Made by a program: the position numbers and the translations under genes. The notes beneath the pieces are model-generated. The model was not told the DNA's origin. It saw only the letters and a list, made by a program, of their open reading frames with translations, and did no database searches. From CAZNYN01 sp964577295 (GTDB taxonomy: Bacteria; Synergistota; Synergistia; Synergistales; Synergistaceae): DNA of 64,000 bases. Shown one piece after another: positions 16,326 through 25,051 of the stretch (the stretch's first letter is position 1; the number at the start of each line of letters is the position of its first letter). The stretch spans positions 15,392 to 79,391 of the forward strand of contig CAZNYN010000006.1 in the NCBI GenBank assembly GCA_964577295.1, read 5' to 3'.

Positions 16326-17723
16326 TTAGAACGGGCCATATCCTATTGCCACGGATATCATTATGAACACGAGAGCGATAAGGCTCCAGAGCGAGAAGAG
16401 AGGGAGGAACCATTTCGCCCATGTCGTCCAGGGAATTTTTGCCATTGCGATAGCTGCCATTATCTCTGTTGATGTAACTGTCATGTTGTTTGAGAAGGCG
16501 TCGGCAAACTGGAAGCAGAGAACGGCTGTCTGCCTTGTAACTCCGACAACGTCCGCAAGAGGCGCCATTATCGGCATTGTTAGGGCGGCCTGTCCCGAGC
16601 CGGAGCTTACTATGAAGCTGATTATTGTCTGTACGACAAACATGCCTGCAGCGGCAAACGACGGAGGAAGAATTTTGACCATATAGGAGAGCCCGTTAAT
16701 TATTGTATCCATTACGTGGCCGGCATCAAGAATTACAACTATGACTCTGGCAAATCCGACTATAAGAGCGGCTCCGACAAAGTTTCCCGCGCCTTTTGTG
16801 AATTCCTGTGCTATCTCGTCGGGATAGAGTCCGCCAAGAACTCCCGCCACGACTGTCAGTATGATAAAGATTGCACCAAGCTCTTCAATATAGAAGCCAA
16901 GCTTGACAACTCCGAATACTATTGAGACTATAGCGGCTGTGAAAGCAAGGAGCACAAGCTTGTGCCTTGTTGTCATTTCGGGAATATTGTCTATGTCTAT
17001 GCGGAATTCGAGAGTCTTGTCAATTTCGTAAGTCGGGCTTTTTGTCGGATCTTTTTTAATTTTATTTGCGTAGAACCATACATACGCAATGCCGACCGCA
17101 ACGATGACTACGTATATTATCGCTCTGAATTCTATTCCGGAGAAAAGGGGAAGACCGGCTATGCCCTGTGCGACTCCTATCGTGAAGGGGTTTGTAAGAG
17201 TTCCGGCAAAGCCCGCGCCTGCTCCGAGCATACATATCGCGACGGCGGTTATTGAGTCAAATCCCATTGTAAGACATATTGCCAGCACCATGGGCAGGAA
17301 TACCAGCATCTCTTCTGCCATGCCTATGAAGCAGCCTCCGAGGGAGAATATGAACATCAGAACAGGAATCATTAAAGTTTCCCGTCCCGCCATTCGCTTT
17401 ATCACAGACCCCATAGCAACCGTTATTGCGCCTGTAGCTTCCAAAACACTGAAAGCACCGCCTATAATAAGGAGGAAGAACATAATATATCCGGCTTCTT
17501 CCATACCTTTGGGGAATGACTTAAAGACACTGAAAAGATCTACGGGGGACTGTTCGATTGTGTGGAATGAATCAGCAACAACTACCATTCTTCCCGTCTC
17601 CGCGTTTTCCACCCTGTTAAATTCTCCCGCAGGCAGAACGTATGTGCAGACCGCTGCAATAAGGATTAGGGCGAACAACAGTGAAAGTGGTTCAAGCATT
17701 GAAAACTTTCTTGTCTTTTGCAT
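16326..17723 (-). CDS. YfcC family membrane carrier (C4-dicarboxylate/arginine-ornithine type)
   Basis: A 465-aa integral membrane protein with about twelve hydrophobic segments and the YfcC/ArcD-like N-terminal pattern (TYVLPAGEF) and the paired loops GGCFIGMAEEMLVFLP and SGSGQAALTMPIMAPLAD. Members of this ion-transporter superfamily take up or exchange basic amino acids, peptides or dicarboxylates. The start is the ATG behind GGAGGGTCACC; the frame extends 15 codons further without support. It stands alone between its terminator and the divergent pepD unit. Substrate is not predictable. Confidence 0.86.
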   Translation of the reverse strand: MQKTRKFSMLEPLSLLFALILIAAVCTYVLPAGEFNRVENAETGRMVVVADSFHTIEQSPVDLFSVFKSFPKGMEEAGYIMFFLLIIGGAFSVLEATGAITVAMGSVIKRMAGRETLMIPVLMFIFSLGGCFIGMAEEMLVFLPMVLAICLTMGFDSITAVAICMLGAGAGFAGTLTNPFTIGVAQGIAGLPLFSGIEFRAIIYVVIVAVGIAYVWFYANKIKKDPTKSPTYEIDKTLEFRIDIDNIPEMTTRHKLVLLAFTAAIVSIVFGVVKLGFYIEELGAIFIILTVVAGVLGGLYPDEIAQEFTKGAGNFVGAALIVGFARVIVVILDAGHVMDTIINGLSYMVKILPPSFAAAGMFVVQTIISFIVSSGSGQAALTMPIMAPLADVVGVTRQTAVLCFQFADAFSNNMTVTSTEIMAAIAMAKIPWTTWAKWFLPLFSLWSLIALVFIMISVAIGYGPF

Positions 17724-17809
17724 GGTGACCCTCCTATGTATATTTAATGAAGCTGTTTTTGGAAGCATGATAAGTATTACTATTTTTGTGGAATTTTTCT
17801 ATTCGGAGA

Positions 17810-17837
17810 TTGACCGATTTTATAAAAATATTAACAT
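17810..17837 (+). promoter_or_regulatory. possible promoter of pepD
   Basis: TTGACC (17810-17815) and TAACAT (17832-17837) are 16 bases apart in an AT-rich divergent intergenic region. It is the best match in the gap, but the leader of about 95 nt then contains two direct repeats. Confidence 0.4.
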
Positions 17838-17850
17838 AACATAAATTATC

Positions 17851-17913
17851 TATCTATTTAAGCTTAACCATGTTAAAATCACAAACCAGAATCTCGTATA
17901 TATCTATTTAAGC
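17851..17913. repeat. 13-bp direct repeat pair, 50-bp period, upstream of pepD
   Basis: TATCTATTTAAGC occurs at 17851-17863 and again at 17901-17913, exactly 50 bp apart; the match extends 4 bases upstream with one mismatch. The first copy overlaps TTAAGCTTAA. The spacing is close to five helical turns, so these may be binding sites for one regulator. Confidence 0.45.
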
Positions 17914-17938
17914 CGGATGGCTGAAAGGACTGAATTTT

Positions 17939-19417
17939 ATGACACGTTCATTTTCAAACACCGATGAACTTCTAACTCATACCGTTTTCCGCAACTTCGC
18001 AAAGATATGCGAAATACCTCATCCGAGCTTTCACGAAGAAAAAATAAGCGAATACCTTTATAACTGGGCAAAGGAGCGCTCACTTGATGTCACAAGAGAC
18101 AAGAGCAACAATATCTTTATACGCAAAGCAGCGACAAAAGGCTATGAAGACGCTCCCGCAATTCTGCTTCAGGCTCATATGGACATGGTATGTGTAAAGA
18201 GCGCCGACTCTGACCACGATTTTATTAATGACCCTATAACAATGGTACTGGACGGGGACATACTCTCCACAGGAGGCAAGACTACATTGGGCGCGGATGA
18301 CGGCATAGGCATGTCATACGCCCTCTCGGTTCTTGAGTCAGATACTCTTGAACATCCACCCATCGAAGCTCTCTTCACCACATCGGAAGAGGAAGATATG
18401 GGAGGAGCTCTTAATTTCGACACATCACTGCTTAAGGCTAAGTACCTGATAAACCTTGACCACGCAGTTGACAGCGAAATTCTTACAGGAAGCTGCGGGG
18501 GCATAGGCATTAAAACTTTCCACAAATTAGAGAAAACAGTTGTTCCCTCAGATTGGAGCACCTTTGACATAAGCATAAGAGGCCTTAAGGGAGGACACTC
18601 GGGAGAGGACATCCACAGAGGACACGGAAACGCGAGCATCCTTCTCGGCAGATTTATGGCTGAGTGCGTTTCAAAATTTCCCGTGCTTCTTTCATACATT
18701 AAAGGCGGCACATTCAGGCTTGCAATCCCAAGCTATGCCGATGCGACAATATCTGCCGCACCTTCGGATATTCCGGCTTTAAAAGATATCGCTAGGGAAA
18801 TGTCGGAAATCTTCGCAAAAGAGTATGAGGCTACCGCTCCCGATTTTACATTGACTCTTAAAGAAGCCGACAGAGCGGAAAGTGCCGTCTCCTATGAGGA
18901 TACAAAAAAACTTATAACGACAATTATATTATCGCCGGACGGTATTTCGGAGATGAACGGCGGCGTTCCCGGAACAGTCGAAAGCTCCGACAACATGGGA
19001 GAAATGTACATGGAAGGAGACACTTTGATCATTATATATGAGATCAGAGCGTCTTTTAAATCGACACAGGAATACCTTGTGCGAAAGATAACAACTCTGA
19101 CAAAAATGATGGGAGCTGAATACGAAACCTTCTCTGCATATCCAGGATGGGCTTTCTCGCCCGTCTCACCATTAAGAGAGACAGCTCTGCGAATCTACAA
19201 GGAAAAGTACGGCTCAGACATGACAGTCACAGTTGTCCATGCCGGACTTGAAGTGGGATGCTTCATAGAAGGCAAAAGAGATCTGGATGCAATATCCATC
19301 GGGCCGAACTGCTGGTATTTCCACTCTCCGTCAGAGTGCACAAGCGTATCTTCGGTCTGCAAAACATGGGATTTCCTATGTGCACTGCTTGCCGAAGGGA
19401 GAAGCCTGCCCAAATGA
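17939..19417 (+). CDS. pepD: aminoacyl-histidine dipeptidase, PepD family (M20 metallopeptidase)
   Basis: A 492-aa dizinc peptidase of the usual family length. Metal-ligand motifs are visible in order: QAHMDMVC, TTLGADDGIG, TSEEEDMGGA and LINLDHAVDSEILTGSCGG, with the lid domain between. These enzymes cleave Xaa-His and related dipeptides in the cytoplasm. The start ATG has AAAGGA upstream. The stop codon overlaps the start of the MFS gene as ATGA, so dipeptide cleavage and a transport step are translationally coupled. Confidence 0.92.
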   Translation: MTRSFSNTDELLTHTVFRNFAKICEIPHPSFHEEKISEYLYNWAKERSLDVTRDKSNNIFIRKAATKGYEDAPAILLQAHMDMVCVKSADSDHDFINDPITMVLDGDILSTGGKTTLGADDGIGMSYALSVLESDTLEHPPIEALFTTSEEEDMGGALNFDTSLLKAKYLINLDHAVDSEILTGSCGGIGIKTFHKLEKTVVPSDWSTFDISIRGLKGGHSGEDIHRGHGNASILLGRFMAECVSKFPVLLSYIKGGTFRLAIPSYADATISAAPSDIPALKDIAREMSEIFAKEYEATAPDFTLTLKEADRAESAVSYEDTKKLITTIILSPDGISEMNGGVPGTVESSDNMGEMYMEGDTLIIIYEIRASFKSTQEYLVRKITTLTKMMGAEYETFSAYPGWAFSPVSPLRETALRIYKEKYGSDMTVTVVHAGLEVGCFIEGKRDLDAISIGPNCWYFHSPSECTSVSSVCKTWDFLCALLAEGRSLPK

Positions 19418-20556
19418 TTCTGCTGGTCTTCCTTGCCTATTACGGCATAAATTGCTTTATTAACGTATACTTTATATTCGGCCCTCTCTATGAGAAATTT
19501 GGAGCATCTCCCGGCGAGGTGGGGCTTTTTCTGAGTATATTCTATATGGCAATGATTGCATGCCGCCCGCTCGGAAGTCTCACAATGGAAAGAGCCGGCA
19601 TCAGAAAAACTCTGATGGGGAGTTCTCTGATATCCGCTGCTGCTGCGGCCGGGATGGCGATATCGCTGGCTTTGTCTCTCTCCTCTCCTCTGCTCTTTTT
19701 CCGTGCTGTCTCGGGAGTAAGCGCCAGCATATTTATTGTGGCGACAGTAGCATATCAGTCCATGATACTGGACGAAAAGAACCGCGGCTGGGGATTCGCC
19801 CTTTTTACAACAGGCTCTATGTTTCCTCTGGCCACAGTCATTCCTCTGTCGGAATGGATTCTGAAGCAGGGATACAACTATGTTTACATGTGGCTTCCGG
19901 TAGTTGTGGCGGCAATCTGCTTCGGCATAAGCTGCATTATGAAGGAGACAGCCCAAGTAGAGAAAAAAGAGAAGGCATGGGGTACATATTCGGAGCTGTT
20001 TAAAATTAAAGGAGTCCCGACACTTTACCTATCCGGGATATTAATGTCCGTAGCAGACAGCATGACACTCTGCGTGGCAATGCTCGCAGTAGACAGAGGC
20101 GTATCTGTCTCATACTTCATGATATCTGTCTCCGTAGCCGCAGTCTGCATACGCACACTCGGCTTTAAGGTGATGAACAGCATACCCAGGCTTCTGCTCG
20201 CCGCACCGTCTGCCGCTCTCATGGGACTTTCCGTGCTATTCCTCTCTTTCAGTTCTACTCCGTTCTTCTTCGTAATCTTCGGTCTGCTCTTCGGGCTAGG
20301 CATCGGCATGGGATATCCTACACACCTTTCGCTGATCGGCGACATTGTGCCTATTAAGCTCCACCCAAAAGCCACAGGCGGATTTCTGCTCTTTTATGAT
20401 TTCGGCTGGGTAGCGACTCCCCTGCTCTTCGGTGCCATAGCGCCGCTCTTCGGTGCAAGCGGAGCATTCCGCGCTATAGGAATAGTCGCCTTTGCATGCT
20501 CCGCGGCAATACAGTATTTTCTCTGGATGCCGATGTGGAGAGAGCGCAAAGCTTAG
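19414..20556 (+). CDS. major facilitator superfamily transporter
   Basis: A 380-aa membrane protein with about twelve hydrophobic segments in two halves. The loop motif RPLGSLTMERAGIRKTLMG between segments 2 and 3 is the MFS signature. The start is the ATG overlapping the pepD stop (ATGA) with GGGAG upstream; the frame runs 52 codons further into pepD, which is not used. Coupling to a dipeptidase suggests import of a dipeptide or export of an amino acid, by inference only. Confidence 0.85.
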   Translation: MILLVFLAYYGINCFINVYFIFGPLYEKFGASPGEVGLFLSIFYMAMIACRPLGSLTMERAGIRKTLMGSSLISAAAAAGMAISLALSLSSPLLFFRAVSGVSASIFIVATVAYQSMILDEKNRGWGFALFTTGSMFPLATVIPLSEWILKQGYNYVYMWLPVVVAAICFGISCIMKETAQVEKKEKAWGTYSELFKIKGVPTLYLSGILMSVADSMTLCVAMLAVDRGVSVSYFMISVSVAAVCIRTLGFKVMNSIPRLLLAAPSAALMGLSVLFLSFSSTPFFFVIFGLLFGLGIGMGYPTHLSLIGDIVPIKLHPKATGGFLLFYDFGWVATPLLFGAIAPLFGASGAFRAIGIVAFACSAAIQYFLWMPMWRERKA

Positions 20557-20582
20557 CATTCATTTAACACAGATACAGACAA

Positions 20583-20625
20583 AAAAGCCGTGCCGCGTTA
20601 GTAAAAAACGTGACACGGCTTTTCA
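20583..20625 (+). terminator. rho-independent terminator after the MFS gene
   Basis: A 10-bp stem AAAAGCCGTG/CACGGCTTTT (20583-20592 with 20614-20623) with further T-rich sequence downstream, 27 bp after the stop codon. Confidence 0.85.
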
Positions 20626-20755
20626 CGTTTTTGGGAATTGTTCTCTAATGACGTTTTAGAGTTAAATGTTAGTAAAGTTACGAGGGATGAGCAGAGCAAT
20701 CCCTGTTTTGCTTACACAAATTTTTTTAAAATATATATTTAAAGGAGGAGAAATA

Positions 20756-22063
20756 ATGAGACTTGAAATCGGCAGCTTCAAAGTGAAAGACATCGTCTTC
20801 GGAGACAAGACCGCATATTGCGGAGGAATCCTGACGGTGGATAAGGAAGACGCCCTTCGCGTTGTACGCGAAGACAGTCACATTACGGAGGCGGAGCTTC
20901 TTATAGTTCGCCCGGGAGATATGGTAAGACTTTGCCCAGTTAAGGAATCCGTTGAATTCAGATGTAAGGTGAGCGGCGGAATCGGCGCATATCCGGGAGC
21001 CACAAGCCCCTTGGGTCAGGCCGGAATGGGCAGAACCCACGTACTCGCCGATGCAACGCTGCTTTCCGTAGGCAAGCATTGGGGAGGATTCCAGGACGGA
21101 CTTATCGACATGGGAGGCCCCTACCAGCACCACACGATCTGGGGAGACATGGTTAACCTCGTTCTCGTAGCAGATACTGACGAGCTTTTCGAGCAGAGAG
21201 AGCAGCAGAAGAAAAACCATGCAATCAGATGGGCTTCAATGCGCCTTGCAGAACATATAGCTCAGTGCGTGCGCGACATGGAGCCGGAGATTCTTGACGT
21301 TTACGACCTTCCCGCAATCCCCGACCGCGACGAAAAGACAAAGGCCCTTCCCGGCGTAGTCTACGTTCTTCAGCCTCAGACACAGATGGAAGCATTGGGC
21401 TACAACACTCTCATCTACGGATGGGACGGCAACAGAATGCTCCCGACCTTTATGCACCCCAACGAACTTCTTGACGGCTGCATGGTTTCCGGCAGCTTCA
21501 TGCCCAGCTCATCAAAGATGTCAACCTACGAATTCTCCACAAACCCGATGGTGAAGCGTCTCTATGCCGAGCACGGCAAGACGATAAACTTCCTCGGAGT
21601 AATCATGTCTACTCTGAACCCCAAGATGGACGAAAAGACACGCTGCGTCCAGATGGCCGGTCAGATGGCTGTAAGCCTCGGAGCTTCCGCGGCAGTAGTG
21701 GCCGAAGAGGGCTACGGCAACCCTGACGTAGACTACACGGCAATGCTTGTGGAGCTTGAAAGGCTCGGGATAAAGACTGTCGGTATCTCGGACGAAGCGA
21801 CAGGCAGAGACGGAGCGTCACAGCCCCTCGTTTCTATGAACCCCGCGACAAACGCACTCGTATCCACGGGCAACGTATCACAGTTCTACGACATGCCTGC
21901 AATGGAAGTTATAGGCGAGCTTGAAGCTCTCGCACGCGACGGAAACTCCGGCGGCTGGGAAGGCTGCATCAACCCGGACGGCTCCTGCGTCATGGAGAAC
22001 AACGGAATGTTCTGCGCAAACCACATCAGCGGCTACTCAAAGAGAACCTGCGCTGATTTCTAA
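20756..22063 (+). CDS. grdI: betaine reductase component B, GrdI-type subunit (GrdE/GrdG/GrdI family)
   Basis: A 435-aa member of the substrate-binding half of the glycine/sarcosine/betaine reductase B component. Family marks include the N-terminal LEIGSFKVKDIVFGDKT, GMGRTHVLAD, FMHPNELLDG, VVAEEGYGNPD, SDEATGRDG and GCINPDGS. At the place where GrdE has the Asn-Cys pair that self-cleaves to make a pyruvoyl group, this protein has Ser247-Phe248. That fits the betaine-specific GrdI, since a quaternary amine cannot form a Schiff base. The start is the ATG six bases after AAGGAGGAG; the frame extends 30 codons upstream without support. It precedes grdH and a BCCT transporter. Partner proteins GrdA, GrdC and GrdD are not in the window. 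Confidence 0.88.
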   Translation: MRLEIGSFKVKDIVFGDKTAYCGGILTVDKEDALRVVREDSHITEAELLIVRPGDMVRLCPVKESVEFRCKVSGGIGAYPGATSPLGQAGMGRTHVLADATLLSVGKHWGGFQDGLIDMGGPYQHHTIWGDMVNLVLVADTDELFEQREQQKKNHAIRWASMRLAEHIAQCVRDMEPEILDVYDLPAIPDRDEKTKALPGVVYVLQPQTQMEALGYNTLIYGWDGNRMLPTFMHPNELLDGCMVSGSFMPSSSKMSTYEFSTNPMVKRLYAEHGKTINFLGVIMSTLNPKMDEKTRCVQMAGQMAVSLGASAAVVAEEGYGNPDVDYTAMLVELERLGIKTVGISDEATGRDGASQPLVSMNPATNALVSTGNVSQFYDMPAMEVIGELEALARDGNSGGWEGCINPDGSCVMENNGMFCANHISGYSKRTCADF

Positions 22064-22082
22064 ATCTTGGGAGGTGAAATTC

Positions 22083-23393
22083 ATGAAAGCTGTTCATTAT
22101 ATAAATCAGTTCTTCGGCCAGGTCGGCGGTGAAGATGCCGCAGACAGTAAGCCCATCTTCCATGAGGGACTTATAGGCTGTTCGATTATGCTCAACGATA
22201 TGATGCCGAGTATCGAAGTCACAAATACTTTCGTATGCGGCGACAACTACATAACAAACCATACGGAAGAAGCTCTGGCTGAAATTTTCGCATGGCTTGA
22301 CAAGAAAGAGTTTGACATTTTCTTCGCAGGCCCCGCCTTCATGGCAGGACGCTACGGGGTCGGATGCGGACTTCTCTGCAAGGCCATAGCCGACCGCTAC
22401 AACGTACCGGTCATCACTTCCATGAACGAAGAGAACCCCGGCGTTGACGAATACAAAGCTAACTGCTACATCTTTAAAGGCGGCAGAAAAGCAACCTTTA
22501 TGAAGGAAGACCTAACTCTTATGGCGGCCTTCGCAGAGAAAATCGCGGCAAAAGCCGAGCTTCGCCCCGCTGCCGAGGAAGGCTACTTCCCGCGCGGCAT
22601 TCGCTACGAGTTGCCCGAACCCAGCGGAGTAATGGCCGCGGACAGAGTTATAGACATGCTCCTTAAGAAACTCAACGGCGAACCATACCAGACGGAACTT
22701 GTAATTCCGAAGATGGACAGAATTCCGCCCGCAACACCTGTAAAAGACCTTAGCAAATGCACGATAGCCCTTGTAACGTCAAGCGGTGTCGTTCCCTTCG
22801 ACAACCCAGACAGGATTCAGAGCGCGTCGGCTCAGAAGTGGGGCAAGTACAATATAGCCGGCAAAGACGGCCTGCCCGAAGGCGAGTACAAGACAATTCA
22901 CGCAGGATTTGACCCCGAAGCGATGTGCAAAGTTCCCGACAGAGGCGTACCTGTCGATGCAATGCGCGCTTATGAGAAAGAGGGTAAATTCGCCAAGCTT
23001 CACGATTACTTCTATACAACGGTAGGAACAGGCACGACACAGAACTATGCCGCAAAGTTCGGACGCGAAATCGCGGCGGAGCTGAAACAGGCAAATGTTG
23101 ATGCCGTGGTTCTGACAGCCACTTGAGGAACCTGTACTCGTTGCGGTGCAACGATGGCAAAAGAAATTGAGCGCACAGGAATCCCCGTTGTCGTAATGTG
23201 CAACCTTATAGACGTCGCGAAGACAGTCGGTTCAAACAGAATGGTTCAGACAGTCTCCGTACCTTATCCGCTGGGCGACCCGCAGATGTCAAAAGAGGCG
23301 GAATGGACTCTCCGCTACCACAGAGTCGGTGTGGCTCTTGACTCGCTGGCAGTTGAACTGAGCGAGCCCAAAGTTTTCCCCACAAAATTCTAA
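22083..23393 (+). CDS. grdH: betaine reductase component B, selenoprotein subunit GrdH (in-frame UGA = selenocysteine)
   Basis: A 436-aa selenoprotein if the in-frame TGA at 23124-23126 is read through. Translation before and after it is continuous in one frame, and the joint gives U-G-T-C-T-R-C-G-A-T, the UxxCxxC redox motif of GrdB/GrdF/GrdH, with Sec near residue 348. The protein attacks the substrate and forms a selenoether that is passed to selenoprotein A. The 7-bp hairpin right after the TGA is the expected SECIS. Betaine specificity is inferred from the GrdI neighbour and the BCCT transporter. Start ATG follows GGGAGG. A gene caller that stops at the TGA would give a false 347-aa protein and a second 79-aa fragment. 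Confidence 0.93.
23124..23126 (+). other. UGA selenocysteine codon in grdH
   Basis: TGA in frame between ...VVLTAT and GTCTRCGAT. The downstream frame stays open for 88 codons with strong family similarity, so this is recoding and not a frameshift or real stop. Confidence 0.93.
23138..23154 (+). promoter_or_regulatory. SECIS-like hairpin of grdH
   Basis: A perfect 7-bp stem TCGTTGC/GCAACGA (23138-23144 with 23148-23154) is capped by a GGT loop, 11 bases after the UGA. Position, size and the exposed G-U in the loop fit bacterial SECIS elements read by SelB. Confidence 0.8.
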
Positions 23394-23406
23394 ACCGGTT
23401 CTAAAA

Positions 23407-23461
23407 TAGGGGGAGGGCAAGGTTAGGAGTATCTCTGTTTCAGCCTTAGCCTTCCCTCTTT
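23407..23461 (+). terminator. imperfect terminator or attenuator between grdH and the BCCT gene
   Basis: GGGGAGGGCAAGGTTAGG (from 23410) pairs imperfectly, with G-U pairs and a bulge, with CAGCCTTAGCCTTCCC (to 23456), followed by TCTTTTA. It could partly end the grdIH transcript and lower expression of the transporter. Confidence 0.5.
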
Positions 23462-23521
23462 TAGGCAAGATTCGGGCACAAATGTATCTGTGCTGCCTCA
23501 GCACGAAAGGAGCAGTTTGCA

Positions 23522-25042
23522 ATGACGAAGGATAATGCTGCACAAAGCAAATACAACCCCGTCTATATAATTTCCATAGCAATAACATTCGCACTCGTCT
23601 TCTGGGGACTTATCTCTCCGGACTCTTTCGGAAACTTTGCAAAGATACTCAACGGCGGTCTCACAAAATATTTTGGGTGGGGCTACATGCTCACTATGAA
23701 TATCTTTGTCGTGTTCTGCATATTCGCGGCATTAAGCCGCTTTGGCTCCGTGCGTCTCGGCCCTTCGGACTCACGCCCCGAATACAGCAATATGTCATGG
23801 TTTGCAATGCTCTTCTCCGCAGGAATGGGAGTAGGCCTTGTATTCTACGGCGCGGCTGAGCCTCTCTTCCACTTCGGCTCTGTGCCTTTCGGCGCTCAGG
23901 CAGGCTCGGTACAGGCGGCACGCGATGCAATGCAGATATCCTTCTTCCACTGGGGACTTCACCCATGGGCTGGATATGCAGTAATAGCGATGCCTCTTGC
24001 CTATTACCAGTTCCGCCACAATACACCGGGACTCATCAGCTCCGTCTTTATACCTCTGGTGGGAGAAGAGAAGGTACGCGGAACTTTCGGCAAGACAGTC
24101 GACATCCTTGCAATATTCGCGACCTTAGCAGGCATCACAACATCTCTCGGACTCGGCACACTGCAGCTTAACAGCGGACTTAACGCCATATTCGGAATAC
24201 CCAAGACTACCTTCGTACAGATAGCGATTATAGGTGTTCTGGCTCTGCTCTACACAGGCTCGGCTATATTGGGAATAGAAAAAGGCATTAAAAAAGTCGC
24301 AGACTTTAACCTCTGGATATGCTTAGGCCTCATGCTCGCACTCTTCCTCGTAGGGCCAAGTCTTCCCATAGTAAACTCCCTTATGACCGGAATAGGCGAC
24401 TACACAAGCGGACTGATCAAAGAAAGCTTCTCTCTCGCCCCATACGGCGGAGATTACGAATCATTCCTCAACGGCTGGACTCTCTACTACTGGGCATGGT
24501 GGATTTCATGGGCGCCCTTCGTCGGTTCATTCGTGGCACGCATTTCACGCGGACGCACTGTACGCGAATTTGTAAGCGGAGTTCTCATCGTACCGGCACT
24601 CGGAAGCTTCACGTGGTTTGCAATCTTCGGAACTTCTGCCCTGCACCTCGAACTCGTGCGCCACATCAATGTATCGGCGGAAGTTCTTAAGGATGTCTCC
24701 GTCGGAATCTTTGAAATGTACAAGTACTACACATTCGGAACAATAATGTCCACTGTTATGATTATCCTCATCATAACCTTCTTTGTAACTTCGGCGAACT
24801 CGGGAACCTTCGTCCTTTCCATGCTGTCCACACACGGCGACCTAAACCCGCCAAAGGGCAAGATGGGAATCTGGGGAATCCTTATGGCGGCTCTTGCCAT
24901 AGTGCTCCTTATCTCCGGCGGACTTCAGAATCTCCAGACTGTATCCCTTGCAGCAGCCGCTCCCTTCTCACTCATAATGGTCTGCGCATGCGTAGCTTTC
25001 TGGAAAGCTCTCACCTCGGACGAGCGTGAAGGCAAGCTTTAG
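23522..25042 (+). CDS. BCCT family betaine/carnitine/choline transporter
   Basis: A 506-aa membrane protein with about twelve hydrophobic segments. BCCT hallmarks are GMGVGLVFYGAAEPLFHF and the tryptophan-rich WAWWISWAPFVGS, which forms the aromatic cage for the trimethylammonium group. These carriers take up betaine, choline or carnitine with Na+ or H+, or by exchange. Placed right after grdIH it most likely supplies betaine for reduction to trimethylamine and acetyl phosphate. Start ATG follows AAGGAG. Confidence 0.93.
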   Translation: MTKDNAAQSKYNPVYIISIAITFALVFWGLISPDSFGNFAKILNGGLTKYFGWGYMLTMNIFVVFCIFAALSRFGSVRLGPSDSRPEYSNMSWFAMLFSAGMGVGLVFYGAAEPLFHFGSVPFGAQAGSVQAARDAMQISFFHWGLHPWAGYAVIAMPLAYYQFRHNTPGLISSVFIPLVGEEKVRGTFGKTVDILAIFATLAGITTSLGLGTLQLNSGLNAIFGIPKTTFVQIAIIGVLALLYTGSAILGIEKGIKKVADFNLWICLGLMLALFLVGPSLPIVNSLMTGIGDYTSGLIKESFSLAPYGGDYESFLNGWTLYYWAWWISWAPFVGSFVARISRGRTVREFVSGVLIVPALGSFTWFAIFGTSALHLELVRHINVSAEVLKDVSVGIFEMYKYYTFGTIMSTVMIILIITFFVTSANSGTFVLSMLSTHGDLNPPKGKMGIWGILMAALAIVLLISGGLQNLQTVSLAAAAPFSLIMVCACVAFWKALTSDEREGKL

Positions 25043-25051
25043 GTAATATTA

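Noticed and set aside
17089..17844. 251-aa plus-strand ORF over the YfcC gene
   Set aside because: Lies antisense to a well-supported membrane protein and has low-complexity sequence without any family feature; a frame shadow.
19195..19956. 253-aa minus-strand ORF over pepD/MFS
   Set aside because: Antisense to two coupled genes, with Arg/His/Cys-rich nonsense composition.
20642..20660. Hairpin CTCTAA...TTAGAG before grdI as a riboswitch
   Set aside because: Only a 6-bp AT-rich stem; no glycine-riboswitch or other known core nearby.
23154..23393. Separate 79-aa ORF after grdH
   Set aside because: It is the C-terminal part of the same selenoprotein, in frame with the UGA codon and continuing family sequence.
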